Positions 1-6,589 are shown, counted from the stretch's first letter. The stretch is 9,313 nucleotides of DNA from an uncultured Lachnospiraceae bacterium (GCA_902783445.1 CACZQX010000102.1:1-9313); one strand, 5' to 3'. The notes: generated by a model not told the origin, from the letters alone. Made by a program: numbers and translations.

Positions 1-24
1 AGTATTATAAAAAGAAGTATATCC

Positions 25-55
25 AATACCACCTATAAATTAGGTGGTATTGTTT
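25..55 (+). terminator. Rho-independent terminator of the gene upstream of galK
   Basis: A perfect 10-bp inverted repeat (AATACCACCT at 25-34 and AGGTGGTATT at 42-51) encloses a 7-base loop and runs into TTGTTT. The T-tract is short and interrupted, so it may be only moderately efficient. It most likely ends a transcript entering from the left and separates it from galK. No part of that upstream gene is recognisable here. Confidence 0.7.
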
Positions 56-143
56 AATGCTGATAAAATTGCTTTGGCCGGGTTTATGTAAAAGACTTTG
101 CTAAAGCAAGATTTAACAAAATCAAAGGAAAAGGGAAAAGAGT

Positions 144-1337
144 ATGAGTGAAGATAAAATTGTAAGAGTCAGCGCACCGGGCAGAACGGAGATTTGCGGT
201 AATCACACCGACCATCAAAACGGAAAAGTAGTTGCCGCAGCCATAAATCTTGAGATAGAGGCAAGTATGGAAAAACCCGATTCAACGTCACAAGATAAGG
301 ATATTGTTCGTATGGCATCGGAGGGAATCATGATTCCCGAAATTGACGTGACCGATCTTAAAATGAGACAGGATGAGAAGGGAACATCTGCCGGTCTTAT
401 AAGAGGTGTGCTTTATTTTCTTAAAATGAAAGGCTTTAAAATCGGTGGATTTAGTGCAACTACAACAAGCAAAGTACTACAAGGCTCCGGCCTTTCATCA
501 TCTGCGGCCTTTGAAACTCTTATAGGAAGAATTATTTCAAAACTTTATAATGCTGATATTATCGACCCTCTTACCATTGCAGAGGCGGGTCATTTTGCGG
601 AAAACGAGTATTTTGGAAAACCTTGCGGTCTTATGGATCAATGCGCCTGCAGCTTTGGCGGAATCGTAAGCATTGATTTTAAGGATACGAAAAAACCTGA
701 AGTCGAGAGAGTTTATATAGCCGGCGAAGGAACAAAGAGCCCTATCGAAAAAATGGGACTCAAGCTTTGTATAGTGGACACAGGCGGAAATCATGCGGAT
801 CTTACTGATGACTATGCCGCAATTCGCGAAGAAATGGTAAGAGTTGCGGGATTTTTCGGAAAAGAAGTTTTACGTGAGGTTAATGAAGACGAGTTTTATG
901 CGGCACTTGGCGGATTAAGTAGCTTCAGCAACACTTACGGAGATCAAGTGGCAAGCATTTATGACTATTGTTCCGACAGAGCCCTTCTTAGAGCAATTCA
1001 TTTCTTTAATGAAGAAAAGCGTGTGGATAGTGCGGTTAAAGCCTTAAAAGAAGCCAATAAAGAAGAGTTCTTGAAGAATATAAAATTATCCGGCGAATCA
1101 TCTTTTAAATATTTGCAAAACGTTTATTCACCGGCACATCCGGAAATCCAAAAAGTATCAAAATGTCTTGCTCTTTCGGAAATGATTTTGGAAGACAAAG
1201 GCGTTGCAAGGGTTCATGGAGGAGGATTTGCAGGAATGGTGCAAGTCTTTGTAAATGATGATTTTGTGGATAATTATAAGCTTGCAATCGAAAGATATTT
1301 CGGTAATGAAAGTTGTAAAATTTTAAGTATTGTTTAA
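144..1337 (+). CDS. galK: Galactokinase (GHMP kinase family)
   Basis: This enzyme phosphorylates D-galactose at C1 with ATP, the entry step of the cytoplasmic Leloir pathway. Seen in the 397-residue product: the galactokinase signature APGRTEICGNHTDHQNG (residues 11-27), the GHMP phosphate-binding motif LQGSGLSSSAA (112-122), the GLMDQ motif with likely catalytic base Asp165, and the C-terminal GHMP motif RVHGGGFAGM (356-365). Arg14 matches the catalytic arginine. The sugar-contacting glutamate of E. coli and human enzymes ('GEHTDY') is Asn20 here, which I recall as common in clostridial galactokinases. Only ten residues precede APGR, about 20 fewer than in E. coli. The start is secure because an in-frame stop lies at 114-116 and a purine-rich site (AGGAAAAGGG, 126-135) precedes the ATG. 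No galT or galE is in the window. A possible extended -10 (TGATAAAAT, 61-69) lacks a convincing -35. No hairpin terminator follows. Confidence 0.93.
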   Translation: MSEDKIVRVSAPGRTEICGNHTDHQNGKVVAAAINLEIEASMEKPDSTSQDKDIVRMASEGIMIPEIDVTDLKMRQDEKGTSAGLIRGVLYFLKMKGFKIGGFSATTTSKVLQGSGLSSSAAFETLIGRIISKLYNADIIDPLTIAEAGHFAENEYFGKPCGLMDQCACSFGGIVSIDFKDTKKPEVERVYIAGEGTKSPIEKMGLKLCIVDTGGNHADLTDDYAAIREEMVRVAGFFGKEVLREVNEDEFYAALGGLSSFSNTYGDQVASIYDYCSDRALLRAIHFFNEEKRVDSAVKALKEANKEEFLKNIKLSGESSFKYLQNVYSPAHPEIQKVSKCLALSEMILEDKGVARVHGGGFAGMVQVFVNDDFVDNYKLAIERYFGNESCKILSIV

Positions 1338-1366
1338 TACAATCTTATTATAGCTACTTTTCTCTA

Positions 1367-1396
1367 TTGTGTTTCGGGCAGTGGATATGCTATTAT
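1367..1396 (+). promoter_or_regulatory. Sigma-A-type promoter for the first DUF4190-like gene
   Basis: TTGTGT (1367-1372) and TATTAT (1391-1396) are separated by 18 bases, and the -10 is preceded by TGC (1388-1390), giving an extended -10. It would start transcription near 1403, about 50 bases upstream of the ATG at 1456. The AGGAGGT ribosome site is at 1444-1450. Confidence 0.55.
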
Positions 1397-1455
1397 AAGA
1401 AAGACGAATCTAATCGTTAATTTAGTGGATTTGTATTATATTTAGGAGGTTATGT

Positions 1456-2007
1456 ATGGATAACAATTTCAATCAAAATGAAAATGCCGGAAATGAAAAC
1501 AATATGGCAGGTTACAGCGCCGGACAGCCAAACAATCAGGGCACATATAACGGTGCATACAACCAACAGCCTAACGGCAACCAGGCTTACGGCCAGAACA
1601 ATTATGCTAATCAGCAGCAATACGGTCAGCCGAATTATAATCAGAATATGAATGGTTATAACAATCAGAATGTGAACGGTTATAGCAATCAATACAACAA
1701 CGGATATAACAATCAGGTAAACCCCTATAACAATGTTTACGGAAACACATATACAAATGCTTTCGCAATTGTAGGTATGATAGCGGGTATCGCTTCAATC
1801 TGCATTTGGGGATTCATTATCGGTGTTTTGGGCCTTATTTTCTCGGTTCTCGGACAGAAAAACGCACTTCGTTATACGGGTAGAAAAAGCGGCATGGCAA
1901 CAGCGGGCTTTATTTGCTCAATAATCGGCATCGTTATTTGGGGCATCGTGCTTATTGTTTGGATTGCAACATACTCATATTATGCATCAATGTGGTATTG
2001 GCTTTAA
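1456..2007 (+). CDS. DUF4190-like membrane protein with Asn/Gln/Tyr-rich N-terminal tail
   Basis: The 183-residue product has no assigned function. Residues 1-100 are low complexity, almost entirely Asn, Gln, Gly and Tyr with recurring 'NGYNNQ' and 'QYGQPNYN' phrases and few charged residues, and there is no signal peptide. Residues 101-132 and 147-175 form two hydrophobic membrane segments linked by a short basic loop (QKNALRYTGRKSG). The layout AFAIVGMIAGI...GQKNAL...GRKSGMATAGF matches the DUF4190 pattern of small two-helix bacterial membrane proteins. AGGAGG at 1444-1449 lies 6 bases from the ATG, which fixes the start; an ATG at 1452 is too close and reads into a stop after three codons. 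The membrane part is clearly related to the next gene (both contain GMATAGF at the start of helix 2), so the two arose by duplication. It has its own promoter and no obvious hairpin terminator. The tail probably faces the cytoplasm. Confidence 0.8.
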   Translation: MDNNFNQNENAGNENNMAGYSAGQPNNQGTYNGAYNQQPNGNQAYGQNNYANQQQYGQPNYNQNMNGYNNQNVNGYSNQYNNGYNNQVNPYNNVYGNTYTNAFAIVGMIAGIASICIWGFIIGVLGLIFSVLGQKNALRYTGRKSGMATAGFICSIIGIVIWGIVLIVWIATYSYYASMWYWL

Positions 2008-2089
2008 TAATTAAAGGAACTTTTTATTAAATATAAAAAAAATAGTACTAATTTACTATGCAGAATTTTTAAAAAAATATATATTCGCC

Positions 2090-2118
2090 TTGATTTTAGA
2101 GCAGTTATAGTTTAAAAT
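2090..2118 (+). promoter_or_regulatory. Sigma-A-type promoter for the second DUF4190-like gene
   Basis: TTGATT (2090-2095) and TAAAAT (2113-2118) are separated by exactly 17 bases, five of six matches to consensus in the -10 box and four in the -35. The surroundings are strongly AT-rich, including A/T runs at 2066-2080 that could act as an UP element. The expected start near 2125 leaves about 70 bases of leader before the ATG at 2195, with AAGGAGGG at 2179-2186. Confidence 0.65.
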
Positions 2119-2194
2119 AGAAGCATCGTTGTAGTTTGTATATTGTTAAATATTCAGACAAGAATAATTAATAACTTTAAGGAGGGTTATAGTT

Positions 2195-2611
2195 ATGGAT
2201 AACAATTTTAACAATGGTAACAATATGAATGGTCAGCAGCCAAATTACGGCCAGCAGCCAAATTATGGTGGAGGACAGCAGCCACAGCCAACTAACGGTC
2301 TTGCAATCGCAGGTCTTGTACTTGGTCTTGTAGGTATCGTATTTACATTTATTCCTGTCGTAGCACTTAGTTGGGTAGGACTTATTTGCGCAATCGTAGG
2401 TCTTGTTCTTTCAATTAAGGCACAGAAAGATTCTGTTGCAATGACAGGTCAGAAAAACGGCATGGCAACAGCAGGTTTCATTTTATCAATAATCTCACTT
2501 GTTATAGCTGTTATCGGTATCATTGTTGCTATTGCAGCTGTAGCTTGCATAACAACAGCAGTTGGAGTTGGAGCTGGTGAGCTTAACGACTTACTTAACT
2601 CACTTCAGTAA
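2195..2611 (+). CDS. DUF4190-like membrane protein, short Gln/Asn-rich tail
   Basis: The 138-residue product is a paralogue of the preceding protein and also has no known function. It begins with the same MDNNF and has a 35-residue Asn/Gln/Gly/Pro tail containing two QQPNYG repeats. A long hydrophobic hairpin-like segment follows (about 36-74), then a polar loop (KAQKDSVAMTGQKNGM, 75-90) and a second hydrophobic segment (about 91-125). The C-terminus is a short amphipathic stretch (ELNDLLNSLQ). LAIAGLVLGLVGI and NGMATAGFILSII are typical of DUF4190 proteins. The start is fixed by AAGGAGGG 8 bases upstream of the ATG. It has its own promoter and a hairpin terminator right after it, so it is probably mainly monocistronic, with possible readthrough into the Lgt-like gene. 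The absence of a signal peptide suggests a cytoplasmic tail. Confidence 0.8.
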   Translation: MDNNFNNGNNMNGQQPNYGQQPNYGGGQQPQPTNGLAIAGLVLGLVGIVFTFIPVVALSWVGLICAIVGLVLSIKAQKDSVAMTGQKNGMATAGFILSIISLVIAVIGIIVAIAAVACITTAVGVGAGELNDLLNSLQ

Positions 2612-2630
2612 TTACTATTACGATTAAAGG

Positions 2631-2660
2631 TGCTCCCGTGTTAATCATGGGAGCATTTTT
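2631..2660 (+). terminator. Rho-independent terminator after the second DUF4190-like gene
   Basis: TGCTCCCGTG (2631-2640) pairs with CATGGGAGCA (2646-2655) over 10 bp with one G-T wobble and a 5-base loop. TTTTT follows at 2656-2660. It lies 19 bases past the stop codon. No convincing promoter is visible between this hairpin and the ATG at 2705, so the next gene may depend on partial readthrough. Confidence 0.85.
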
Positions 2661-2704
2661 AATATGGTGCTTTTAATTTTTTTGATTTGTAATGAGGAAT
2701 TTTT

Positions 2705-3487
2705 ATGTGCGTAAATACAGAACTTTTCGGGCATACGGTTTCAAGCTATATGCTTATGGTTTTTGTTGGAGCCGTTGCCGCAAATATTGTAGCGGCAATT
2801 GTCCTTATAAAAAGAAAAGATCTTGACGTATATGATTTTGTTCTTACGGAATTGTATGCTGTAATCGGCGGACTTTTGGGTGCCAAGCTTTTGTATTTTT
2901 TAACGGCTTATAAATATATAGACTGGAGCCGCTTTTTTGAAAAAGAATATTTTATATCACTTATGACCGGTGGCTTCGTTATGTACGGAGGCCTGATTGG
3001 AGCCATAGTGTTTATGTTCTTGGCGAAAGCTATTCATAAAATAGACATAATAAAATATATAAGGGAGTTTATTTTTGCTTTCCCTTTGGCTCACGGCTTT
3101 GGCAGGATAGGCTGCCACCTTGCGGGCTGCTGCTACGGTGTACCTTATCATGGACATTTCAGTGTGGTCTTCCCGGAAGATTCGTTGGCACCGGCAGGAA
3201 TAGAACTTTTTCCGGTGCAAATGTTTGAAGCCATATTCTTATTTGTGATTTTTGGAATATTGCTTTTTACTAAATTAAAATTCAGCTTCAAATACCCCGT
3301 AGAATTGTACTTTCTTTTGTACGGGATATTAAGAATTATAACAGAAAGCCTCAGATTTGACGAAGTGAGGGGCAAACTTTTGGGCATATCCACATCACAA
3401 TGGATTAGCTTTATTCTCATAGGATATGCTATAATAAGTATAGTTGTTAAAAAACATTTGGCTCATTCAAAAGCGGCTAATGTTTAA
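2705..3487 (+). CDS. Lgt-family protein (prolipoprotein diacylglyceryl transferase-like), divergent
   Basis: Lgt moves a diacylglyceryl group from phosphatidylglycerol to the lipobox cysteine of lipoprotein precursors at the outer face of the membrane. This 260-residue product has about seven hydrophobic segments and the family landmarks GGFVMYGGLIG (89-99), HGFGRIGCHLAGCCYG (130-145), FPVQMFEA (169-176), YGILRIITESLR (206-217) and STSQWIS (229-235). Arg134 and Arg210 align with E. coli Arg143 and Arg239. The essential E. coli His103 is Tyr94, and the Asn and Glu of the 'GNFINGE' signature are Cys137 and Cys142. These changes place it in a divergent clade that I recall being widespread in Firmicutes and usually named Lgt; whether it has the same activity is unknown from sequence. 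TGAGGA (2693-2698) precedes the ATG. The next gene follows after 34 bases, suggesting co-transcription. Two lipoprotein genes lie downstream in the same direction. Confidence 0.85.
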   Translation: MCVNTELFGHTVSSYMLMVFVGAVAANIVAAIVLIKRKDLDVYDFVLTELYAVIGGLLGAKLLYFLTAYKYIDWSRFFEKEYFISLMTGGFVMYGGLIGAIVFMFLAKAIHKIDIIKYIREFIFAFPLAHGFGRIGCHLAGCCYGVPYHGHFSVVFPEDSLAPAGIELFPVQMFEAIFLFVIFGILLFTKLKFSFKYPVELYFLLYGILRIITESLRFDEVRGKLLGISTSQWISFILIGYAIISIVVKKHLAHSKAANV

Positions 3488-3521
3488 ATAAAAGATAGTA
3501 GGTTTTATTTAGGAGGAAATT

Positions 3522-5348
3522 ATGGATAATAATTCTCAAAACAATGGTGGTTATGTACCTTACGGTTCAAATAATAACGCCAACAACAATCAACAGGGAC
3601 AGTACAATGCAGGTCAGGCAAACAATGCGGGCCAGGCGGCAAACGGTGCTTATGTTCCTTTTAATTCTCAGCCAAATCAAGGTCAGTACAACGCTGCACC
3701 AAACCAGGGTCAGTACAATGCTGCACCAAATCAGGCAAACACAGCAGATACAACAAACAATACAAATCAGGCAAGCACAGCAGAAGCAGCAAACAATGCA
3801 AATCAGGCAAATACAGCGGAAGCAGCAAACAATGCAGGTCAGGCTAACAATCAGCCACAGTACGGCCAGCAACAGCAGTACGGCCAGCAACAGCAGTACG
3901 GCCAGCAACAGCAGTATGGCCAGCAGGCAAACTATGGTCAGGCTCAAGGTCAATATAACCAAGGTCAGTACAACGGTGGGCAGCAAAACAATCAGCAAAA
4001 CAGCCAGTTTACAGATAGCGTAAATGCAGGTGCCAACTACGTAAAATCAGAAGCAAAGGATTTTGCAAATCAGGCAGCAAATGCAGCAAATGTGGTTAAA
4101 AACAAAGCTCAGGAAGCTTGGAACAACAAAGAAGGCATTTTTGCAAAAATCAAAAACTGGGTTATGGCTCATTTGAAACTTTGCATCGGTATTGCCGCTG
4201 CAATAGTTGCACTTATAGTAGTTTTGGTGGTTTTGGGTGTTGCATCAAGAACGGTTAACCTTGATAAGTTCATAACTTTCGAAGCTAATGGTTACGATGG
4301 ATATGGCTCAGTAAGCGCAGAATTCGATGAAGATGCCTTTTATGAAAAATACGGCAGCAAAGTCAAAGTCAGCGGGGGCAACAATATTCTTTCAAAACTT
4401 GTAGATTCGGGAAGTGCTTATGCACTTGCAGAAACTTTGGAATATAGTTACACTTTAGACTACGGCGATTGCTACAACGGAGAACTTTCAAACGGTGATA
4501 CAGTCACTTTGACATGGGATTTCAGTGCAGATGAATTAAGACTTCTTAAAAAAACATACGGCTTAACATTTAAAGCAAAAGACATGAGCTACCAAGTAAG
4601 CGGCCTTGAAGAAGTTGAAAAAATTGATGTTTTTGAGGACATTAAAGTTAATTTCATCGGAACAAACGGAAATGGTGAAGCCATCATTACCGGTGGAGAT
4701 CCAAACTTAATATATGATATTTCGGGAAATTATAATCTTTCAAAAGGTGATGAAGTAACAGTAAATGTTTATACAAACGAATGGAGCTCAGACGTAGAAT
4801 CATTCATTGAAGAAATGGGATTTGCACCGACAGAATTTTCAAAAACTTATACTGTCGAGGAATTCTGCACATATGTGAACGATATTGCAAATGTGCCTGA
4901 AGACTCATTAGAGGATTTGGAAGAAGCGGCTGAAACTTACCTTGCTGAAAAGAGCGAAAGTTGGGATGACGAACTTTCACTAAAGGATGCAGAGTATCAG
5001 GGAGCTTACCTCTATGCGAGAAAAGAAGCAAGCAACTATAACGTACAGAACAAGATTTATCTTGTATACAAAGTTACAATCACAGCTGATTTTTCATCTT
5101 ACAACCACACAGAAGATTTAACTTCTTACTATATTGTTGAATTTAACAATGTTGTTAAGAACTCCGACGGAGATGTATTTGCGGATACATCATCGGCATC
5201 ACTTGGATATGCTTATTCATCTGTGAAACTTAACCTCGATTCAAAGACAACCAAGACAGTTTACCTTGACGGTTATGAATCAATGGATAAAGTTAAAACT
5301 GAATACGGAACAGATTCTTCATATAATATCACAACGACTATTAAATAA
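3522..5348 (+). CDS. Single-pass membrane protein: Gln/Asn-rich repeat tail plus duplicated ectodomain
   Basis: The 608-residue product has no recognised function. Residues 1-160 are a prion-like Gln/Asn/Ala/Gly/Tyr tract starting MDNN and holding three tandem repeat blocks. Residues 161-205 look like an Ala/Lys-rich amphipathic helix (KSEAKDFANQAANAAN). A membrane segment spans about 217-240 (LKLCIGIAAAIVALIVVLVV). With no signal peptide and Lys flanking the inner side, the tail should be cytoplasmic and residues 241-608 outside. The ectodomain opens with VNLDKFITFEANGYDGYGS, as in many Lachnospiraceae proteins that carry an N-terminal zinc ribbon; here the Gln/Asn tract stands in its place. 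Two related modules (about 246-362 and 369-448) share the pattern 'LSxGDxVTxxx' followed by 'GxxFxxxxxxYxV'. A third Ser/Thr/Tyr-rich region ends the protein. AGGAGGAA (3511-3518) fixes the start. The next lipoprotein gene begins 27 bases after the stop, with no terminator between, so they are likely one operon with the Lgt-like gene. Confidence 0.82.
   Translation: MDNNSQNNGGYVPYGSNNNANNNQQGQYNAGQANNAGQAANGAYVPFNSQPNQGQYNAAPNQGQYNAAPNQANTADTTNNTNQASTAEAANNANQANTAEAANNAGQANNQPQYGQQQQYGQQQQYGQQQQYGQQANYGQAQGQYNQGQYNGGQQNNQQNSQFTDSVNAGANYVKSEAKDFANQAANAANVVKNKAQEAWNNKEGIFAKIKNWVMAHLKLCIGIAAAIVALIVVLVVLGVASRTVNLDKFITFEANGYDGYGSVSAEFDEDAFYEKYGSKVKVSGGNNILSKLVDSGSAYALAETLEYSYTLDYGDCYNGELSNGDTVTLTWDFSADELRLLKKTYGLTFKAKDMSYQVSGLEEVEKIDVFEDIKVNFIGTNGNGEAIITGGDPNLIYDISGNYNLSKGDEVTVNVYTNEWSSDVESFIEEMGFAPTEFSKTYTVEEFCTYVNDIANVPEDSLEDLEEAAETYLAEKSESWDDELSLKDAEYQGAYLYARKEASNYNVQNKIYLVYKVTITADFSSYNHTEDLTSYYIVEFNNVVKNSDGDVFADTSSASLGYAYSSVKLNLDSKTTKTVYLDGYESMDKVKTEYGTDSSYNITTTIK
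3678..3731 (+). repeat. Two 27-bp in-frame tandem repeats (QGQYNAAPN)
   Basis: Units at 3678-3704 and 3705-3731 differ at only a few bases, all synonymous third positions (CAA/CAG, AAC/AAT). They encode residues 53-61 and 62-70 of the 608-residue protein as identical nonapeptides. Third-position-only change suggests an older duplication kept under selection for the peptide. Confidence 0.9.
3729..3836 (+). repeat. Three 36-bp in-frame tandem repeats (NQANTAEAANNA-type)
   Basis: Three consecutive 12-residue units cover residues 70-105: NQANTADTTNNT, NQASTAEAANNA and NQANTAEAANNA. The second and third are nearly identical and the first has drifted. They form an Ala/Asn/Thr-rich block between the QGQYNAAPN and QYGQQQ blocks; the three arrays have different unit lengths. 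Confidence 0.85.
3858..3929 (+). repeat. Four 18-bp in-frame tandem repeats (QYGQQQ)
   Basis: Units 3858-3875, 3876-3893 and 3894-3911 are identical (CAGTACGGCCAGCAACAG). A fourth (3912-3929) has drifted slightly to CAGTATGGCCAGCAGGCA. They encode residues 113-136. The perfect identity of the first three copies points to recent expansion by slippage, and the copy number is likely variable between strains. Because the unit is a multiple of three, changes keep the frame and alter only tail length. Confidence 0.92.
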
Positions 5349-5361
5349 TAGTTTCAAAAAT

Positions 5362-5365
5362 GGAG
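5362..5365 (+). promoter_or_regulatory. Ribosome binding site that decides the start of the first transglutaminase-like lipoprotein
   Basis: GGAG at 5362-5365 lies 10 bases before ATG 5376 but only one base before the in-frame GTG at 5367. Spacing therefore favours ATG 5376, which also gives a conventional signal peptide start (MKFKLIKQL). Confidence 0.7.
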
Positions 5366-5375
5366 CGTGTTAATT

Positions 5376-6470
5376 ATGAAGTTCAAATTGATTAAACAAT
5401 TAACAGCGATAATTTTGATAGTGGCATTCGGTGCATCCCTTACGGGATGCGCCAATCCGCTTTTTCGTATTTTAGCCAATCAAATTCAAAAAAACGGCAA
5501 TAATGATTATGTTATTGATTATGACGTAGACAGCGAATACAGTGTGGATTTTGACGGTATGAATGAAAACTCTACCGCATCCCCTGAGGTTCGGGAGATA
5601 GTTTCAAGCATCACATCAAGCTATGTCAACAACAATATGAATTCTTTTGAAAAAGCGAAAGCAATGCATGATTGGCTTGTTACAAACGTAGATTATGTTA
5701 TTACCGACAATTGTCATATGGCTTATGGCGCTCTGGTAGAAAAACAGGCAGTTTGTGACGGCTATTCCTACGCATATCGCTTGCTTATGTCGGAGCTGGG
5801 CTTTGATTGTCGCGTGGTTTACGGCTATTCTGAAGGTGAAGCTCACGCATGGAATGTTGTAAATCTTGATGGAGTTTGGTACCAGATGGATGTAACTTGG
5901 GACGATCCTTTGATTAACGGAATGATTGTAAAAGATGGTTCAAACGTAAGCTATGATTATTTCCTTCTTAACGATGAAACAATGTATGCTGACCATACCG
6001 TGGTCTATGATTGGAATCAATATGATATTCCGGAGTGTACATCCACAGCGGGAATGGATTGGATAGCACCTGTCAAGGAACAAATAAACAGTCAATACGA
6101 TTATGATTACAACTATGACAATCAATACGGTTATGACCTTGACGGCGATTATGATTTCGATTATATAGGAAACGATGACTATTCGGGATTTGAAGATTAT
6201 TTGTTGCAAAATTCACCTTATTGGTATGCAAATGATGAATTAGAAGCCTATGAATTGGCGGTATCCCTTATTGAAAACGGTTACAGTTCTTTCACAATTG
6301 TTCTTCAGCCATATACATATGGTAGCGATCCTTTAAACAATCTTGTGAATAACATAATCGAAGGAATCTCAAACGGCTATATTTATACACCGAATGTAAG
6401 TTATTCATCGATTTATTATGGTTCTTATTCCGAAAACGGAAAAGTTGCCCTAACGATTGAATTGTTGTAA
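5376..6470 (+). CDS. Transglutaminase-like domain lipoprotein, first paralogue
   Basis: The 364-residue product is predicted to be exported and lipid-anchored: a basic start, a hydrophobic core (8-21) and a lipobox SLTGC with Cys25 as the modified residue. A transglutaminase-like core spans about residues 70-230. Its expected Cys-His-Asp triad is visible as Cys127 (AVCDGY), His157 (AHAWNVV) and Asp172 (MDVTWDDP). In bacteria this fold usually acts as a thiol protease or peptidase and less often cross-links or hydrolyses amides; the substrate cannot be told here. Residues 240-275 form a striking Asp/Tyr-rich insert (YDYDYNYDNQYGYDLDGDYD and on), absent from the downstream paralogue. A C-terminal alpha/beta-looking domain (about 285-364) is shared with that paralogue. 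An alternative GTG start at 5367 would add three residues but is too close to the Shine-Dalgarno. It follows the Gln/Asn-tail gene by 27 bases, so probably the same transcript. Confidence 0.85.
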   Translation: MKFKLIKQLTAIILIVAFGASLTGCANPLFRILANQIQKNGNNDYVIDYDVDSEYSVDFDGMNENSTASPEVREIVSSITSSYVNNNMNSFEKAKAMHDWLVTNVDYVITDNCHMAYGALVEKQAVCDGYSYAYRLLMSELGFDCRVVYGYSEGEAHAWNVVNLDGVWYQMDVTWDDPLINGMIVKDGSNVSYDYFLLNDETMYADHTVVYDWNQYDIPECTSTAGMDWIAPVKEQINSQYDYDYNYDNQYGYDLDGDYDFDYIGNDDYSGFEDYLLQNSPYWYANDELEAYELAVSLIENGYSSFTIVLQPYTYGSDPLNNLVNNIIEGISNGYIYTPNVSYSSIYYGSYSENGKVALTIELL

Positions 6471-6485
6471 AAGCCGTATTATAAT
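6457..6485 (+). promoter_or_regulatory. Sigma-A-type promoter for the second transglutaminase-like lipoprotein
   Basis: TTGAAT (6457-6462) and a perfect TATAAT (6480-6485) are separated by 17 bases. The -35 lies inside the last codons of the upstream gene. Transcription would start near 6492 and leave a leader of about 98 bases before the ATG at 6590, longer than its neighbours. I saw no clear riboswitch or hairpin in that leader. Confidence 0.7.
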
Positions 6486-6589
6486 ATTTATTCAGATAAT
6501 CTTTTTTGTGTTAAATGTATTTTAAGGAAGAGAATTATTAGACCAATAGGCATTTCGTAGGCTTTGAGGTCGGAAAAGGGGTATAACAC

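Noticed and set aside
61..69. Extended -10-like TGATAAAAT upstream of galK
   Set aside because: No acceptable -35 lies 16-18 bases upstream; that region is the terminator stem. Kept only as a remark under galK.
1450..1692. Antisense 80-residue Ile/Val/Leu-rich frame over the first DUF4190-like gene
   Set aside because: Same composition artefact from Asn/Tyr/Gln codons read backwards; its start overlaps the Shine-Dalgarno of the real gene.
2042..2059. Palindrome ATAGTA/TACTAT with 6-base loop after the first DUF4190-like gene
   Set aside because: A six-pair, AT-only-leaning stem without an immediate T-tract is expected by chance in such AT-rich DNA; too weak to call a terminator.
3567..3998. 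Antisense 143-residue hydrophobic frame over the same tract
   Set aside because: Reverse complements of CAG/AAC/GGT-type codons read as Leu, Val and Ile, giving a false membrane protein; no start signal is present.
3544..4023. Overlapping 159-residue + strand reading frame inside the Gln/Asn-tail gene
   Set aside because: It exists because the repetitive Gln/Asn/Ala codons lack stops in the +1 frame; the product is an unnatural Thr/Gln/Ser/Met mixture and has no ribosome site of its own.
5367..5375. GTG 5367 as start of the first transglutaminase-like lipoprotein
   Set aside because: Only one base separates it from GGAG, whereas ATG 5376 has normal spacing and gives a normal signal peptide.
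6492..6589. Roughly 98-base leader considered as a riboswitch
   Set aside because: I could find no stable hairpin, T-tract or known riboswitch core in it by eye.
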